DNA of 64,000 nucleotides from Dermanyssus gallinae (Eukaryota > Arthropoda > Arachnida > Mesostigmata > Dermanyssidae), in contig QVRM01004780.1 of the NCBI GenBank assembly GCA_003439945.1, positions 1 through 64,000 on the forward strand. Direction: 5' to 3'. Within the stretch, counting starts at the first letter, position 1, and every line of letters starts with the position of its first letter. The notes beneath the pieces are model-generated. The model did no database searches. It saw only the letters and a program-made list of their open reading frames with translations, and was not told where the DNA came from. A program made the translations under genes and the position numbers. Positions 38,039 to 50,797 of the stretch are shown here, in pieces.

Positions 38039-38040
38039 CG

Positions 38041-39300
38041 AGACAACACAACAATCAAATATACTATAATTTGTTTGACACTACAATGTGGTTAATGTTG
38101 CAAAAACAACATGCGTTGCAATACATACACTCTCGTTAGAGGGATCAGGTGGAGAAGTGTCATATAGGCAAAATGTTGTACCATCCACCATCTGCCAGAA
38201 TGCATAAGATGAGAGTTCCCAGTGTACGCGTTCTTAGGAGACAATTGTCGTTCCATCAGTATTTTTAATAAATAATCATTGATATATAGATGAGAGAAAG
38301 GTCCATCAATGTACATGAGAGACGACAACCTATCAGCAACTATTTGCCACGATATTCTGTCTTAAGACAGGCGCATTTCTATTTACGACCTTTGTTTCTG
38401 CACTTGATTTTTATAAGTGTATGTATGGACGCATTAATAGTGCTTACGTGTTCTATGTTTTATGCCGTTCTGTATTTTAGAGACTTGACGAAGTCGAAAT
38501 GCGTCTTCCGGAAGACAACCAGATAATTGGTTATCCCATGACAGATGCTTAGCCGTCATTTTCCATCAGTCGAGCAGAAATTGCTGAGTGTTCTGCAATG
38601 GGCGTACGTTTATCGTGAGGTAGGCCCGCGGCAGATATGCACACAGCAGGTAACAGGCGGCCGGTCCGGATGACAACTTCGTAATCTGCAGTTTTCCAAC
38701 GAGTCCTCGAAGTGATCAGCATGGAGTCTGAAATCAGAGTGAAGGTACGTTAAGCTGCTTTTGAGGATAAACTAGAGGTCAAGGTCCGTTCTAAAGTAAC
38801 TGACTGAATGAAAACAGTGTGCCACCGGTTTGATACAAATTGTTATGCTTGTTGTAGCGATAGCAACACGATGACCGTTCGAAAAAAACGGTGAACGCTA
38901 TGTAAAAATGGAGACAGTCAAACTAAAGTGTGCCATACAAAGCGCTTCGAACGGCTGAAGGCTGTCGGAGTGGCAACGTTATGAACGGCCGAATTTGATC
39001 CAGAGTATCTAGACAAACGCTGTATTCGCTAAAGTGAATTATAGCTATCACGTGCAATAATAATAAATGTTCATTACCTTTGGCAGGTGAAGTAGTGTCA
39101 ATATATAATAGAGCCTCATGGTAAACCGTCAGTATCATATTGGGCCAGGAAGAGAAGTCACTAGCTATAGGTAGCATCATCATTATCTCGATACACGATA
39201 GGCGCAATAAAACATTAGAGTAAAATGTTACTAGGTGGAAAGCAGTTTTAAATACATGTTGCATGATTTGGTTATCTAGGAATTGATGATCTAGTTAACA
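38041..39300. other. Non-coding stretch, no recognised feature
   Basis: No protein-like frame. AT-rich flanks and an AT array lie at its right edge (about 39330-39377). Confidence 0.5.
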
Positions 39301-39345
39301 TTACTACTAGGGGGCGCAACTGTTCGTTGTATATATATATCTATA

Positions 39346-39380
<35 letters not shown>

Positions 39381-39479
39381 GTCCCAAATGTTTTCAAGAT
39401 GACTGAGTAGATAGAAAAAAATATTTTTTTATATGAAATTAAAGGGCATAAATACCTTGTTTAAGAGTGAGAATGTGCG

Positions 39480-39920
39480 AGTGCGCAATGAGAGAAAGCA
39501 CTTCATTTTTATTACACGAGCAAAATATTCAGCACCTTTAAGCCCAAAATATTGGTCAACGGCGGATACTACATTATTGTCGCTCTCATGTCACCTTCTG
39601 AGAAGATATTTTTGAGGTGGTACTCAAACAGATTATAGTCGCACGGGGCCAGATCTGGAGAATATGGGGGATGTTCGACAATTTGGAAGCGCCTTAATTT
39701 TCTTCAGTTGGCCATGGCTGCAAGGCACGTGTGGGCGGGAACATTGTCGTGATGAAACAGGGCAGTCTTCTTCTGTGCCCCGGGCCGTAGTGCTACAAGA
39801 TTATCCCCCCGCTGGTCTAAGCGTGTTGCGAAGTACCTTCCAGTGAACGATCTTCCTGTACAAAAAATAGTCGACTAACAGAACACTTTTGCACCCCACA
39901 AAACGGTCGCCAGAGCTTTC
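39480..39920 (-). pseudogene. Mariner transposase C-terminal relic
   Basis: On the minus strand the catalytic blocks are readable: VLLVDYFLYRKIVHWKV, then KKTALFHHDNVPAHTC (second catalytic D), then HPPYSPDLAPCDYNLFEYHL (third catalytic D) and VVSAVDQYFGLKGAEYFARV. Frameshifts and a TGA near the middle break it. It is a different mariner lineage from the 51-kb copy, as the residues around the aspartates differ. No terminal repeats were identified. Confidence 0.75.
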
Positions 39921-40179
39921 TGGGGGAGATGTGCTTCTTTGCTTTGAACTAGAGCGAGATAGAGAGAAGGGGGGGAGAAGAAGCATATTTGAAAAATAGC
40001 AAAAAGGACGGGTAACGGGTGGTCAGTCAGTCAGCCAACGCAACAAGGTAGAAGTTTGAACGTAAGAGCACAGAGATTGGAAGGTAGCTAAGAAGCAGAG
40101 AGAGAGAGAGAGCGTAAAATGCTGGGGCACCCGGAAGAGATAAATTAGTTGGGGGGGGGGCAAAGTGGGGATTTGGCTA

Positions 40180-40350
40180 ACTTTGTTGTGGTTGCTAATG
40201 TTGTTGTTGTTGTTGTTGTCCGTAGTTGCTAATGTTGTTGTTGTCTTCGTGGTTGCTAATGTTGTTGTTGTCTTCGTGGTTGCTTATGCTGTTGTTGCCG
40301 TCGTAGTTGCTAATGTTGTTGTTGTTGTCCTCGTAGTTGCCAATGTTATT
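40180..40350. repeat. Imperfect (GTTGTTGTT..gttgctaat) tandem array
   Basis: A unit of about 33 bp, close to ttgctaatgttgttgttgtc plus ttcgtggttgc, recurs five or so times with variation. The Val/Ala/Asn-rich frame through it is a repeat artefact. Confidence 0.75.
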
Positions 40351-41068
40351 GTTGTGGTCCGGCATCAGCAACAAACGGGCGACGACGACGACGAAAATCG
40401 ACGTTCGACAGTTCAGGCAGATAAGCGATCAGTGGTTTCAAGGCTGTAGCATTTTTTGAGATCAGGAGTATTGATATTGTTTAGTCTCCAGGATGGCCGG
40501 CTACTGTTGTTCTCATTGCTCATCGCTTCATCATGCTTAGGGTGACTGTTGTCTGCTGATTAGTATTCTTATAGTATTAGTACAGTCGCTTTTTAGACAT
40601 AGCTACTGGTGGCATTAGTGTCAGGTTATGTTTCGTGGAAAATATTTTTCTATCTGCTGCTAACAGAAGCAAATCGCTAAAATGTCAGACACTGATATCT
40701 TTACTTCGTATAAAACATACACAATACTAATTACACACTTTACATAGTATCCAATTACTTTGCTATTTGACATAAGTCTATCTAGGTACAGCTATGATAG
40801 TATGTGATGCCAATGTAGGCTCTACAGTTTTTTGCATTGCCTTATTATTCGGGTGCATAACAACTTCGTTTGCGCACAATGATTACAAATTAAACGCCAG
40901 TTCATCTGTAAAGTTTTGTATTACAAACTTCTAGAGTTTTTTTGTTTTTATGTTTACCTCCAGTGTGTCGTGACCAAACTAATAATTGCGGTGTTCTGGT
41001 GTCTTCACTAGTGTCAAATGGTTGCACATATCTATTATTCGTCTGTAGATGGAGCGACTTTAGGCACA

Positions 41069-41074
41069 CGATAT

Positions 41075-41154
<80 letters not shown>

Positions 41155-41171
41155 GTATATATATATATATT
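41069..41171. repeat. (AT)n microsatellite
   Basis: AT array with two acgt interruptions. Confidence 0.95.
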
Positions 41172-41199
41172 GTGAGTAGGGATCATATCTAGGCAGAGG

Positions 41200-42000
41200 T
41201 GAAAGTTCAGATGTGTAACGCTTAATGAACTGGGACGACTCCAGTGAGAACTGGCTGTGGTTCAATCGCCACGTCCGGAGGAGACGAAGAGGAGGCGAGG
41301 ACAGGTCTGTCAAGGAGACAAGACGCGTGGCAAGTGGTAGAGTCCGATAGACCGAACGAATTTGTCGGATAGAGTGCGCCGGCAGTGGTGACTAACCACA
41401 GAGCAGCAGAGCAGCATCCTGTCTACCTGATTGGAGGGAGCCAGGCGTGTGTTTATCATTGTTGTCTCACCTTGGCCGCCTGTTGCAGCTGGGCCTAGGT
41501 TTTTCGGAATTGGAACGACATCCTCTGAATCATCGCCGACAGCACCGACGGCGGCCCGATCATGAACCTCACGTTCAACCTCGTACGTTTTCAGGCATCT
41601 GCCTTCATTTTTCGTGCTTCGTGGCCCACCGCTCGGTTGTTGCCGTCTTCGAGTTGACGCCATTTGCTTCGAGTTGACGCTATTTGCTTCGATCTGACGC
41701 TATTCGCTTTGTCTGGACGCTATTTGCTTCGACTTCACACTCATGCTCACACTATTTCTCTCTCTCTCTCTCTCTGGTTTCTCTGAAGTGGCTCGATGTT
41801 GAAATTTTCATCTTGATTCTTTCAGCATTTTTGTTCCATCGCTCCGCTCACATCATCAGCCTCTCTAGCGGTGCCCGCGACGTGGCAAAAAAATGCACGA
41901 GCAACAATTTAGCGCATGACGGCTTGGTTTATGTCGCTCGACGAGGCTGCAGTCGCCTTCGGTTGGAGTGCCGGAATTACGTGACGAGCGCTACAACTAA
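41200..42000. promoter_or_regulatory. GC-rich block, candidate regulatory region
   Basis: It stands out from AT-rich flanks and contains the 20-bp tandem repeat (41647-41726) and a CT run (41757-41775). A minus-strand frame of 117 codons (41310-41663, starting MASTRRRQQPSGG) is open but matches nothing I know and starts inside the tandem repeat. Confidence 0.3.
41647..41726. repeat. 20-bp tandem repeat, four copies
   Basis: The unit is cttcgagttgacgctatttg. Copies at 41647, 41667, 41687 and 41707 differ at a few positions, and a partial fifth starts at 41727. Confidence 0.9.
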
Positions 42001-42719
42001 TTAAAATGCATGTGCTTCAGCGTGATAAAAGTGTTGCAATTGTTATTGTACAAATATTAAGAAGGTATTTAAGCTTTTCGTCATAAGCTTAAAATATCAC
42101 TTTAAATGAGAGTCATTTTGTCGTGCCAGAATCGATTCCGCACTAGTGTCGAGAACGATGGCGACAAGACCGACGACGACCACCATAGAAGGAAAAAATT
42201 CATCGGCAAACATTCCAAGCGCCGATTTCGGTTAGCAACTACCTAAGCGATAGGCTCATTTCTAATTAGTTGTTCAGGGCATCCGAGCTCGTTCTATGGT
42301 GAGAAGTTAATTATTTATGATATAATTATTTTTCTTCCTGTCTCAACCCAAGTTTGGGTTCTTTCTCAAGCTAAATTATAAATGGGGTTTTAGGTACAAT
42401 CTTTAGAGATGCTCAGCTATATTTCTTTCATCTACGAGTATATCCCATTAACAAGGTTATCATTGTCAGCGTTATCTTCGATTCCTTAAATAGCAAAATT
42501 GTAATCATATTCAATTCGCTTTAGCGATTTTTTCACGGGCCGTTCAGTGTCTTCATCAGAGGCTCTCTATCGATGTACGATGAGTTAATGCAATTTTTTG
42601 GCATTGTGCTTGCTGGCAAACTGAACTCGACCAGGCTGAATTTAGGTTGCATGTAAATACGTTCGCCGGGACACAATTGTTATGTCCGTAGGTACAATAG
42701 AAGCTAAGTCAACCTCGTT

Positions 42720-43150
42720 ATATGTGCATTGGGAGTCAAAAAACTAAATGGGACAGGAGAGTGGAAGTTGCGGCAAGCCAGTTAGAACTCAGTAGTCAAC
42801 ACAGTGGACTGAAGCTACTACTTCAAGTGGGCAGATTAAATGTAGAGTAAAGACAGCATACGTACAGAATTAGTGGACAGCACTTACGGAGAGATTTAGT
42901 TTAAAGAAAGTATGCAGGAAGAGCAAATCAAACAGGAGTGGAACGGCTATACGCACCGGGCTGTTAGCAAATGCGACATCAGGTATATTAGACACAAGGG
43001 TGCTATGATGAATTAGAAACAACGGTTTTTCGAGTATGCGGGAGGAAAGACGAACCTGTACATCATCTGGTTAAGGAGTGCGAACGATTGGGAGGGACTA
43101 GGGATTCAAAAGTAGGGGAAGCGTTAGATTAAGACAAGGATGCAGAAGAT
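42720..43150 (+). mobile_element. LINE 3'-end relic (RNase-H/zinc-knuckle type tail)
   Basis: A plus-strand frame near 43035-43092 reads CGRKDEPVHHLVKECERL, the C-x-x-C..E..HHL..EC knuckle that closes many LINE ORF2 proteins. Upstream, purine-rich sequence continues the same degraded frame. No boundaries were seen. Confidence 0.5.
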
Positions 43151-43419
43151 GAGCAGGTCTAAACTATAAAGCAAAAACTATCTCGATAAAATATGCTTGA
43201 CCTAAAAGCACGAAACACGTGGGAGTGCAATATAGGTTAGCTGCAGCGTTATCCACCTCTGATATAAAAAGGTGATATATGTACACACATTTTTCAGACG
43301 AATGAAAAACAATCAATATTAATTGTCGTATTGAGTACTCAACGAATATGCCCACTAATGGTTATCGCATAGCTAACATGGGGAAAATGTTTTTACACGC
43401 TCGGCTGAATTCTCTCAGC

Positions 43420-43423
<4 letters not shown>

Positions 43424-43466
<43 letters not shown>
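43424..43466. repeat. (AT)n microsatellite
   Basis: About 21 AT units. Confidence 0.95.
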
Positions 43467-43470
<4 letters not shown>

Positions 43471-44246
43471 AAGAGCTGAGAGCTTTTTTACAAAGTTTTG
43501 TATAATATAATTCATATAAAACAAACAGATCTCTGACAGAGATCTCGGACAACAGCACTGAGTATTGTTGCTTCAAGGTTCGCCAGAGTCTTGACGTCAG
43601 ACTTACCGGTTTGTAGTTTTTGTCTGGCGAGAAATGACTGTATGCCGTACTTTTGACTAGATCCACGTTTTTTTCAGGGCTTACATGGGTTTTTTTTTCA
43701 GCAGAGAAATAGAGCTTCAAAACTGTGCTTGACTAGATCACACAGAACCACGAGGGAAAGAACTCTAGACAAGCCAGATTCTATATTTTCTAGTCTTTTA
43801 TTTCTGCTCGCTGCGGCAACGCTTCGGATTATTTTATATTGTGCCAAAAACACAGCTTGAGACTCACCGTCTACGCGGTGCTTGAGTGCCACAAGCTACG
43901 CGGTGCTCCGAGAAGTGTGAACGACTAGCTATCGTAATCAAGGGCCGATAACAACAGCAAATACATTGAAACAGATTGTGTCGCCTCCACGACAATACCC
44001 TTCTTGGATCGGTTTAGTCTCACATCATGGAGTTCTGCAATTGCTGCTGGTGTTAAGGTGCCGCTCTGTACATGCTTGCTGTAAATGCTTACACATGAAT
44101 ATGAGATATTTCGCCCGGCTAGGAAGAAAACTCCGGGGCAGAGAGACACTGATCAGGTAGCGTTGTCTGATAGCTTTGCCAAATTTGAGTGCTGTATAAT
44201 TTCAATGCTTCTGCTGTGTTTGCGCATCTGGAGTTGCCTCTGTGTG

Positions 44247-44248
<2 letters not shown>

Positions 44249-44281
<33 letters not shown>
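44249..44281. repeat. (AT)n microsatellite
   Basis: About 16 AT units, roughly 300 bp upstream of the first certain tropomodulin exon. Confidence 0.95.
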
Positions 44282-44283
<2 letters not shown>

Positions 44284-44585
44284 CGTGTGTCATAAAAGGA
44301 TACAAGTTACTGACTACAGGTTCAAGCCAACAAACGCAGACACACAAGACATCAGGTCTTGACAGAGCATGGCGCATATGCTTCTTGCGGTCTGCCAGAT
44401 TGCTTCTGATTCGCCGCTATCATTCGCCCTATAACGCTTGCTGGAAAAAGTCTATGGCTGAGATGCATAGCTGGAGGCGCTGACGGCACACGTACTATAA
44501 GGATATCGAGTTGGGGTTGCTTGGCCTTTTTTGCCAATATATAGAGACTGTTCTGTCAGTAAGCTAACTTTGCCGTTCAATTTAG

Positions 44586-44656
44586 GGCACGGTCATGAAG
44601 AGGCGGCGAAGCCAGCTCGTCGAGGACATCAATAGCCACATGGATAAGAGCGACGG
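44586..44656 (+). CDS. tmod: Tropomodulin exon with first in-window ATG
   Basis: The acceptor is ttcaatttag and the donor is GACGG followed by gtatgt. It encodes GTV-MKRRRSQLVEDINSHM-DKSDG, a basic N-terminal extension not conserved in the family. Because an acceptor precedes the ATG, the exon is internal. Translation may start here (44595) or in an upstream exon joined in phase 0. Confidence 0.7.
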
Positions 44657-45473
44657 GTATGTAAACTGTGACAATGCACGATCACCCTTTTGTTAGCTAG
44701 GTTAGTGAGTGATCCCTGAGAACAACAACTGCGTATAAAGGCAACAACCACAAAAACAATAGAAATAAACTTTCATCTACGTAAGCATATACGTGACATA
44801 ACGAACACTTAAATTAGGAAAACTCTTAGTACTAGTTACGAACCGACCTTAATATGAAATTTTCATCCAAATATGATGCTCAAGTTTTCAATGAAAGCCC
44901 TGAATTTGTGAAGTTACACGTAGCTAACACTGCTCAGGGCAGTTAATATGAGAGCGTAAACTCCCATTCCTTCCGCTTGTTTCTCTTGGTTATCCGTCAC
45001 GGTGGCGAATACTTTTGCTTCCGGTCTTATCGGTAGAGCCGGCAGTACCAGCCAGTACAATTAAGCTTATCTTTATGCGTTTCTAGTGATTTTCTTTGTT
45101 TCGTGAGAATAATTGAGCTCAGACAGTCTCTCACGACAAGCCTGTATGCATAATGTCAAACATTTAGAGTTAGGTAGACCAGGTACCGCAATAGATGTCA
45201 CACACCGGTTTCACTAAAATTCCATTGACCGTTCTAGGGTGGCGCTCTCGGAGTCGGTGCTCCGAGATATGCGTCGTTACGCCGATATGGACATCGACGA
45301 GCTGCTGTCCAAGCTGACGCCGAGTGAAATCGAAAAGCTCTCAATGATGGTCGATCCTGACGACTCAATGATACCACCATCAGAAAGGTTCATACTTATT
45401 ACGCGTGCAGTCGGCGATAGAACATTAATTAGACAACCACCGCACTACGGCCGGGGTTCTCTTATTTTTTTAA

Positions 45474-45513
<40 letters not shown>

Positions 45514-47435
45514 TCATTTAGTAATCACCTTTGTTAGGTATATAGTCAAATATTATACATAAAAACATGGTCACTGAGTCAGCAAAGCCAGTGATTCAGT
45601 CATAGCGTACTACCACATTGCGGTTAGTGCGATGTAGTCCCTTCCACGCATTTTGTTTGTCATTGCACCCGTACTAAAGAAGTCGGGGTCTACGTCTGAC
45701 ATTCTCTCCTCCCACTGACAGGTAAAATCCCTGTAGGCCTGTGTTTCCGGCAACCGGAACTGGCGTTGCAGGTCCTCTATGAAGAGCGGGGTACCGGCGA
45801 GTAGATAGACGAGACGATTGCGGCATGAGGTGTGGAGACCGAGCGCACTCGCTTGAGAAAGGCGGGTTTCACTCGATGAAGCCTCGCGAGCTGGGCCACG
45901 CTCAAGTTCTCCCAGATAAGCTGGATGCCGTAGGATGCCATAGGCGCGATCTTAATGTTAAAAAGTCTTAGCGCCGCGTTGAGTTCTCTTATTAATCATA
46001 AATATATGACAATTGTCTAGGACGGGCGTACAAAGAAGGACGCGACTCTGCTATCGCTTATGCAGCAATGAGGACTAAGATCTGGTCGAGCAGATTATTG
46101 TAGGCAATGGTAGAAAAATACACTACTACAGAGATTAGGCAAACAGTTTCTAGACCTGAGCGTACAGAGGTGGGCAACTGACGCGTAGGATGGCTATACC
46201 ACAAGCTGGCGTACCACGAGTAAGCCAGGAAGTGGTAGACCTCGTTGGAAAAACAAACTCGTTTACTACTTTCTTGCGAATAGTATCCAACTTTGAAAGG
46301 AGCAAATCTACGGACCATGCAACGGAACTCAAGAATAGTAATCGCGCTTGGAGCCGATCTATTGACTTACGGAGTTAGGACATGTATAGCGTTAATAATA
46401 ATAATTTTTTTTGGAAACAGATTTTTTTTATTATCATTATGTACATGAATAACAATTATTAATCTATTAACTATATAACATTATAAATTATTGTTCGAGT
46501 GTCGCTGACCACCCAACATCACCTTGGCGTTGCCTCTCTGAAGCTCCAATGACACCCTCTGTCGGAGGAACGCGACCGATCTTGGCTCCGCTGTGGCCTC
46601 AAAGAGCTTTTTCCCAAGCTCTTTCGTCAGTTTGAGTGCATCCTTGCCCCAAACGCCAGATGACTCAAGACCAAACGCCATTACCACGTGGTTCTCAAGA
46701 AGATGCGCAGTAATGGCCACTGCGGAGGCGCAGCTTCGTGACGAGGCAAGGAAGGCGGGAAAAGCAAGAGCCGTGGCCGAGCGAGTGCCCATTCCACCCA
46801 GCCGGACCGGTAGGCTTGCCTGCGTCCATGCCTTACTCTCGAGCGTCAGGTCAAGGATGTTTTCCAAGGCTCTCCTCATCTGGTCGTTGAGATCCAAAGT
46901 TTCCAACGGCAGAAGGAAGGCAGGTGAAGTCCGTAGTACGTACAAGACCTTTGGCACTCCCACTGCGTGCCGGAGCAGAAAGTAGACTTTGTGTCTCCCG
47001 AGATGGCCCAGCCGCTAGCAAAGCCGGGAGAGTTGTTTTTCCTTCTCGGTCAGTACCGGCAAATCATGTCGCGGAACACCACCGTACCCAGCAGGTTAGG
47101 CCTGAGATTGGGCTATTTAAACCACAATAGGAATTTCGTATTTACGTTGTATATACGTTTATTTTACTAAGGGCTACGATCTAATAAACCAGCCAACGTT
47201 TCTAATCTTTATTAATTAAATTTACTCTATAGCTATAAACTGGATTTCAAATTACCTCCGACAGCTCCGTTTGTGTGCGGATAAATGGCAGCGCCAGCAT
47301 ATATAATCCTTGACCGTCAGGAGTGCTTCAGGGCAAATTATACTAAGCACTGAGGCTCTATACAAATTTTATGCTGACGACCTTAAGCGGCATGGTGGGA
47401 TAAATTTCAGTCTTGTTTGTAGGACATTATTTTTG

Positions 47436-47522
<87 letters not shown>

Positions 47523-50500
47523 TATCATCATTTATTTAAGTGTAGCAAAATATACATTTGTGATGTAAGAACGTGTGCACAACCCGCTGGGCATAACTCA
47601 AGGCACTAAAAAGTAAAGTTTTCGGGCTGACCCTCAGCCAAGATTTAACGTCCACGGAACTGTTTTTCACATTGCTTCGTAGACGGACCCCCATAAATAC
47701 AAATGTGCAACGGTGGGGCTCGAACCCGCGCACCTATATGCCTCCTCCGGTTGCGAGGCGGAGACTTAATCCACCACGCCATCGGGATCGACATAACTCA
47801 AGGCACTAGGTCCAGGCTTGGGCTGGTCCACCTAGCCAGGGTACCTCTCACCGAAGCGGCATTAATGACAGACGTTGCAGTAAATACTCGCCCGCCCTCT
47901 TGTCTCCTGTAGCGAGCGCCAATCTTTTCCCAACATCCTTGAGCAGTTTCGTCGTGAGGACCCAGGGCCTCCCAATGTCTCGAATGCAAGCGGTGAGAAC
48001 AAGTGCGGGTAACCGATGCTTGAATATTTTCTGTACTTGGCTGTTTCCGCTAGGGTTACCGCGTGTCCAGGGCGGGTTGCGCCCGTACCGACCATTGAGG
48101 GGGCTAAAGAGTCGGTCACGGTCGCATTCTACACCAGCATTTGGCCCCGCTCGAAGGGGTCTGGGTCATTCCATCAGGTCTCCTTCCATCGTCTCTGACT
48201 AAGCCAGACGGCTCCAACGTGCATGGGTAGCCTGCCGATCGAAGCCCTCTGCTAAATGTCTCGTTTAACGCCGAGTGGCGTGCAATTCTGCCTGAACTCT
48301 GGAGACAGGAGAGTCCATAATGACCTAGGGAGTCGACCTCATCACCGCATCTGCACCGGTGTGGGAAGACTAACTCTGCTCCCAGCCTCAACCCGACTAG
48401 TATTCGTGTAGACTCGTCGTCCAGGAGGGTACCCAGCTGAGGACTCGGGAGGGCGTGCAACCATGCACCTGAACCCGGAAAAGAAACCGCCTGTAACCTC
48501 GCTTTGTTAGTGAACGTGGTTGCTTGGTCCCATAAGCCATTCCATCGACCGTCGTTTGCCAGTGCTGACCACGCGCGCTGACGAGAAGGGGTCTCCGGTA
48601 GAGACCCGCAGAATGCAATGGCGGCATCTTGAGTCTGTTCAAGTGTAGCCCGGAAATTTGCAACCGCCTTAGGGTCCAGGATAGTTTCAACGCCACTAGT
48701 CGCCGAATGCAAGGATGCGATGTGTGCTGCGACTGAAAGTGAAACTGCTTCCGGCCGGCCCAGACCACCTCTGTCTACCGGTAAGAAGGGAGGGCGAATT
48801 CCGTATGGCAGATATTTCGGCCGTACCTGAACGGAGCCAGTGCGGACCAAGTGCGACGGATCACCGCAGGCCGATTTCACTTGGTGATAAATGGCAGGGG
48901 CCTCATCTCCAACCACTCTTAACAAGTGTTCCCTTCTGACGGTGTTGAACGCGTTCTTAAAATCAAGTTTAACTAACACGGATGGATCGAGCTGAAAATC
49001 TATAAAAGCCCTGGTAGCATGAATCATTATTTCAGCGCCCCCCTTGATGGAGAAACCCAACTGGTGAGGCCCAACCGCTAGGTTAATAGTATCTCTAGAG
49101 TCCCTCACTGCCAATTTTGCCGCGACCCTGCGTAGTACCGAAGAGCAAGCGATAGGTCTGAACTAGCCGTCTTTCTTCTTTAATGCGAACAGCCTCGCTC
49201 CGAAGATGAGGGGGCACCACCTTCGATACGGAACTCCCAATCGCAGTAGGTCAATTACCTTTGCCAGGGCCTTACTAAGTCCATTGGATGAGCAGCTGAG
49301 AGTCGGTGAAAAAAGGTCCTGTAGGAGCCGAGGTCTTATAAAATCCAGGCCGGCGCTCGAGCTCTTTGAAAATGATCCAACCGCATATCGAACATCCTCG
49401 ACCGACGTAGATGATGGTAAGAACTGTGAGGGAGGAGCAGACGGCCAGCACAAGTCTGGCTGCGCGGGGAGGTGTTTTTCCCGTAACGACGTCGTAGCGG
49501 CTGGTTCATCGACCATAACGTCGTCAGACAGAAGAAGGCGGGCTGCTCCCGACACATCCCCGTCCGATAGCTTGGCCGACACAGCCCGCGTGATCGACTG
49601 ATTTCGCTCAGCATTACCACCCGAATCACCCGCGGTAAGTAGGGGAGCCAGGTCTGTAAGCCGAACACCACGTCGGAACTCAACCAAGTTCTTTCTGATG
49701 ACCACTGCCAGAGAACGTGTATACCTGCGCCCTATCGGTAAACTCAGCACAACTGGGGCAAAGGAGAAAAGCCCAAGCCAGGCGGCGTCGTCGTTGTCCG
49801 AGGCAACCTTTAAGCACACCTCTGACAAGGCGTCAGCCACCGACTTCCTTACCACTTTAGGCAGGATACGAACCAGCTTCCCAGTTTTAATGAAGACCTG
49901 AATATACTCCGTGAGGTCTAGAGAGGACTCGTTCATGGCCCCGTTAGGGACGGGTATGGCGCTCCCGTCCCCATGTTTGACCGTAACATGTCTACGGAGG
50001 CCTCGCCTTGCGAAGGTCTGGCCGCATTGGTGACAGGTAACCTTGTTGGGCCCCAAGGGGTCTGGCGGAATCGCAGGGTTCTGTCCAGATGTGAGGCTTG
50101 GACCGACACCTTCTGAAGAATCCGACGAACTGACCTGTGTGGGTTCTGTCACCGTCCTGCAATCGTTGTGATCACCCGTCATTATGATTGTCTGAGGTCG
50201 CTAGCAACCGACAGTAGCAATGCGTTCGTTATTGACTTAACCATTTTCGAGTGCTCAGACTTTATAGATATTAAGTCCCGAACTAATCCGGACGACCCGT
50301 GAGCCACTGGCTTGCGAGGTCCCCGGAGGCGAGTGCGCGTAACCTTCGTTCGTGGCTTGGCTCGAGGACGCTGTTTGGGAGCCGCTCTAGGCCGGGGTAG
50401 AAGGAACTGCGGAGTGGTGTTTCCACCAACCGCGATGCCGCGCACCATCGAGGTATATGTCGCCCCCTCCGGGGAGGAAGAAGCTAAGTCCGCGCTACTT

Positions 50501-50602
50501 GAGCCCTGTGAAGAGGGTGTAGGCGCTGCCAAGGCTTCGTTGATAGATGCATTACTAGATAGATGATAGATGATGATGATGATGATGATGACGATGATGA
50601 TG

Positions 50603-50658
<56 letters not shown>

Positions 50659-50757
50659 ATATTCGTTTTTTGAACGGTATGATAAATAGACTAATACTGA
50701 ATCAGTTGTTTCTTTGATAAAATACTATATTACATTATTTGTTATATTATGAAATAT

Positions 50758-50797
<40 letters not shown>

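Larger units (their letters stand above)
36100..38040. promoter_or_regulatory. CpG-rich block with triplet repeats, candidate promoter or leader
   Basis: CpG-dense segments flank a (CAA/AAC)n tract at about 36717-36830 and a GTC run at about 36979-37008. A second GC-rich patch runs 37445-38030, with an A-rich leader-like stretch (37760-37815) ahead of an ATG. This pattern is typical of an arthropod promoter plus 5' UTR. It lies 6-8 kb upstream of tropomodulin's first certain exon. Confidence 0.35.
47522..50570 (-). mobile_element. RLE-type LINE, longest copy, lying between two TAA arrays
   Basis: Read on the minus strand, the element begins at a gat/att array (50571-50656) and ends at an ATT array (47440-47521). 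It carries an ORF1-like frame and a broken ORF2 (described separately) and is interrupted by a SINE at 47609-47791. The position between like arrays suggests insertion into a (TAA)n microsatellite, as known for Dong-type elements of the R4 clade. Clade placement here is inference, as the RT core is deleted. No target duplication can be scored inside a simple repeat. Confidence 0.8.

Noticed and set aside
41310..41663. 117-codon minus-strand frame starting MASTRRRQQ
   Set aside because: It begins inside a 20-bp tandem repeat in GC-rich DNA, and no homologue or splice support was seen.
46967..47170. Plus-strand frame MPEQKVDFVSPEMAQPL...
   Set aside because: Antisense shadow of the RLE-type LINE thumb region (minus-strand KVYFLLRHAVGVPK).
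47707..47793. Functional tRNA gene (CGC anticodon)
   Set aside because: The acceptor stem does not pair and the element is bounded by a retroposition target duplication, so it is a SINE head.
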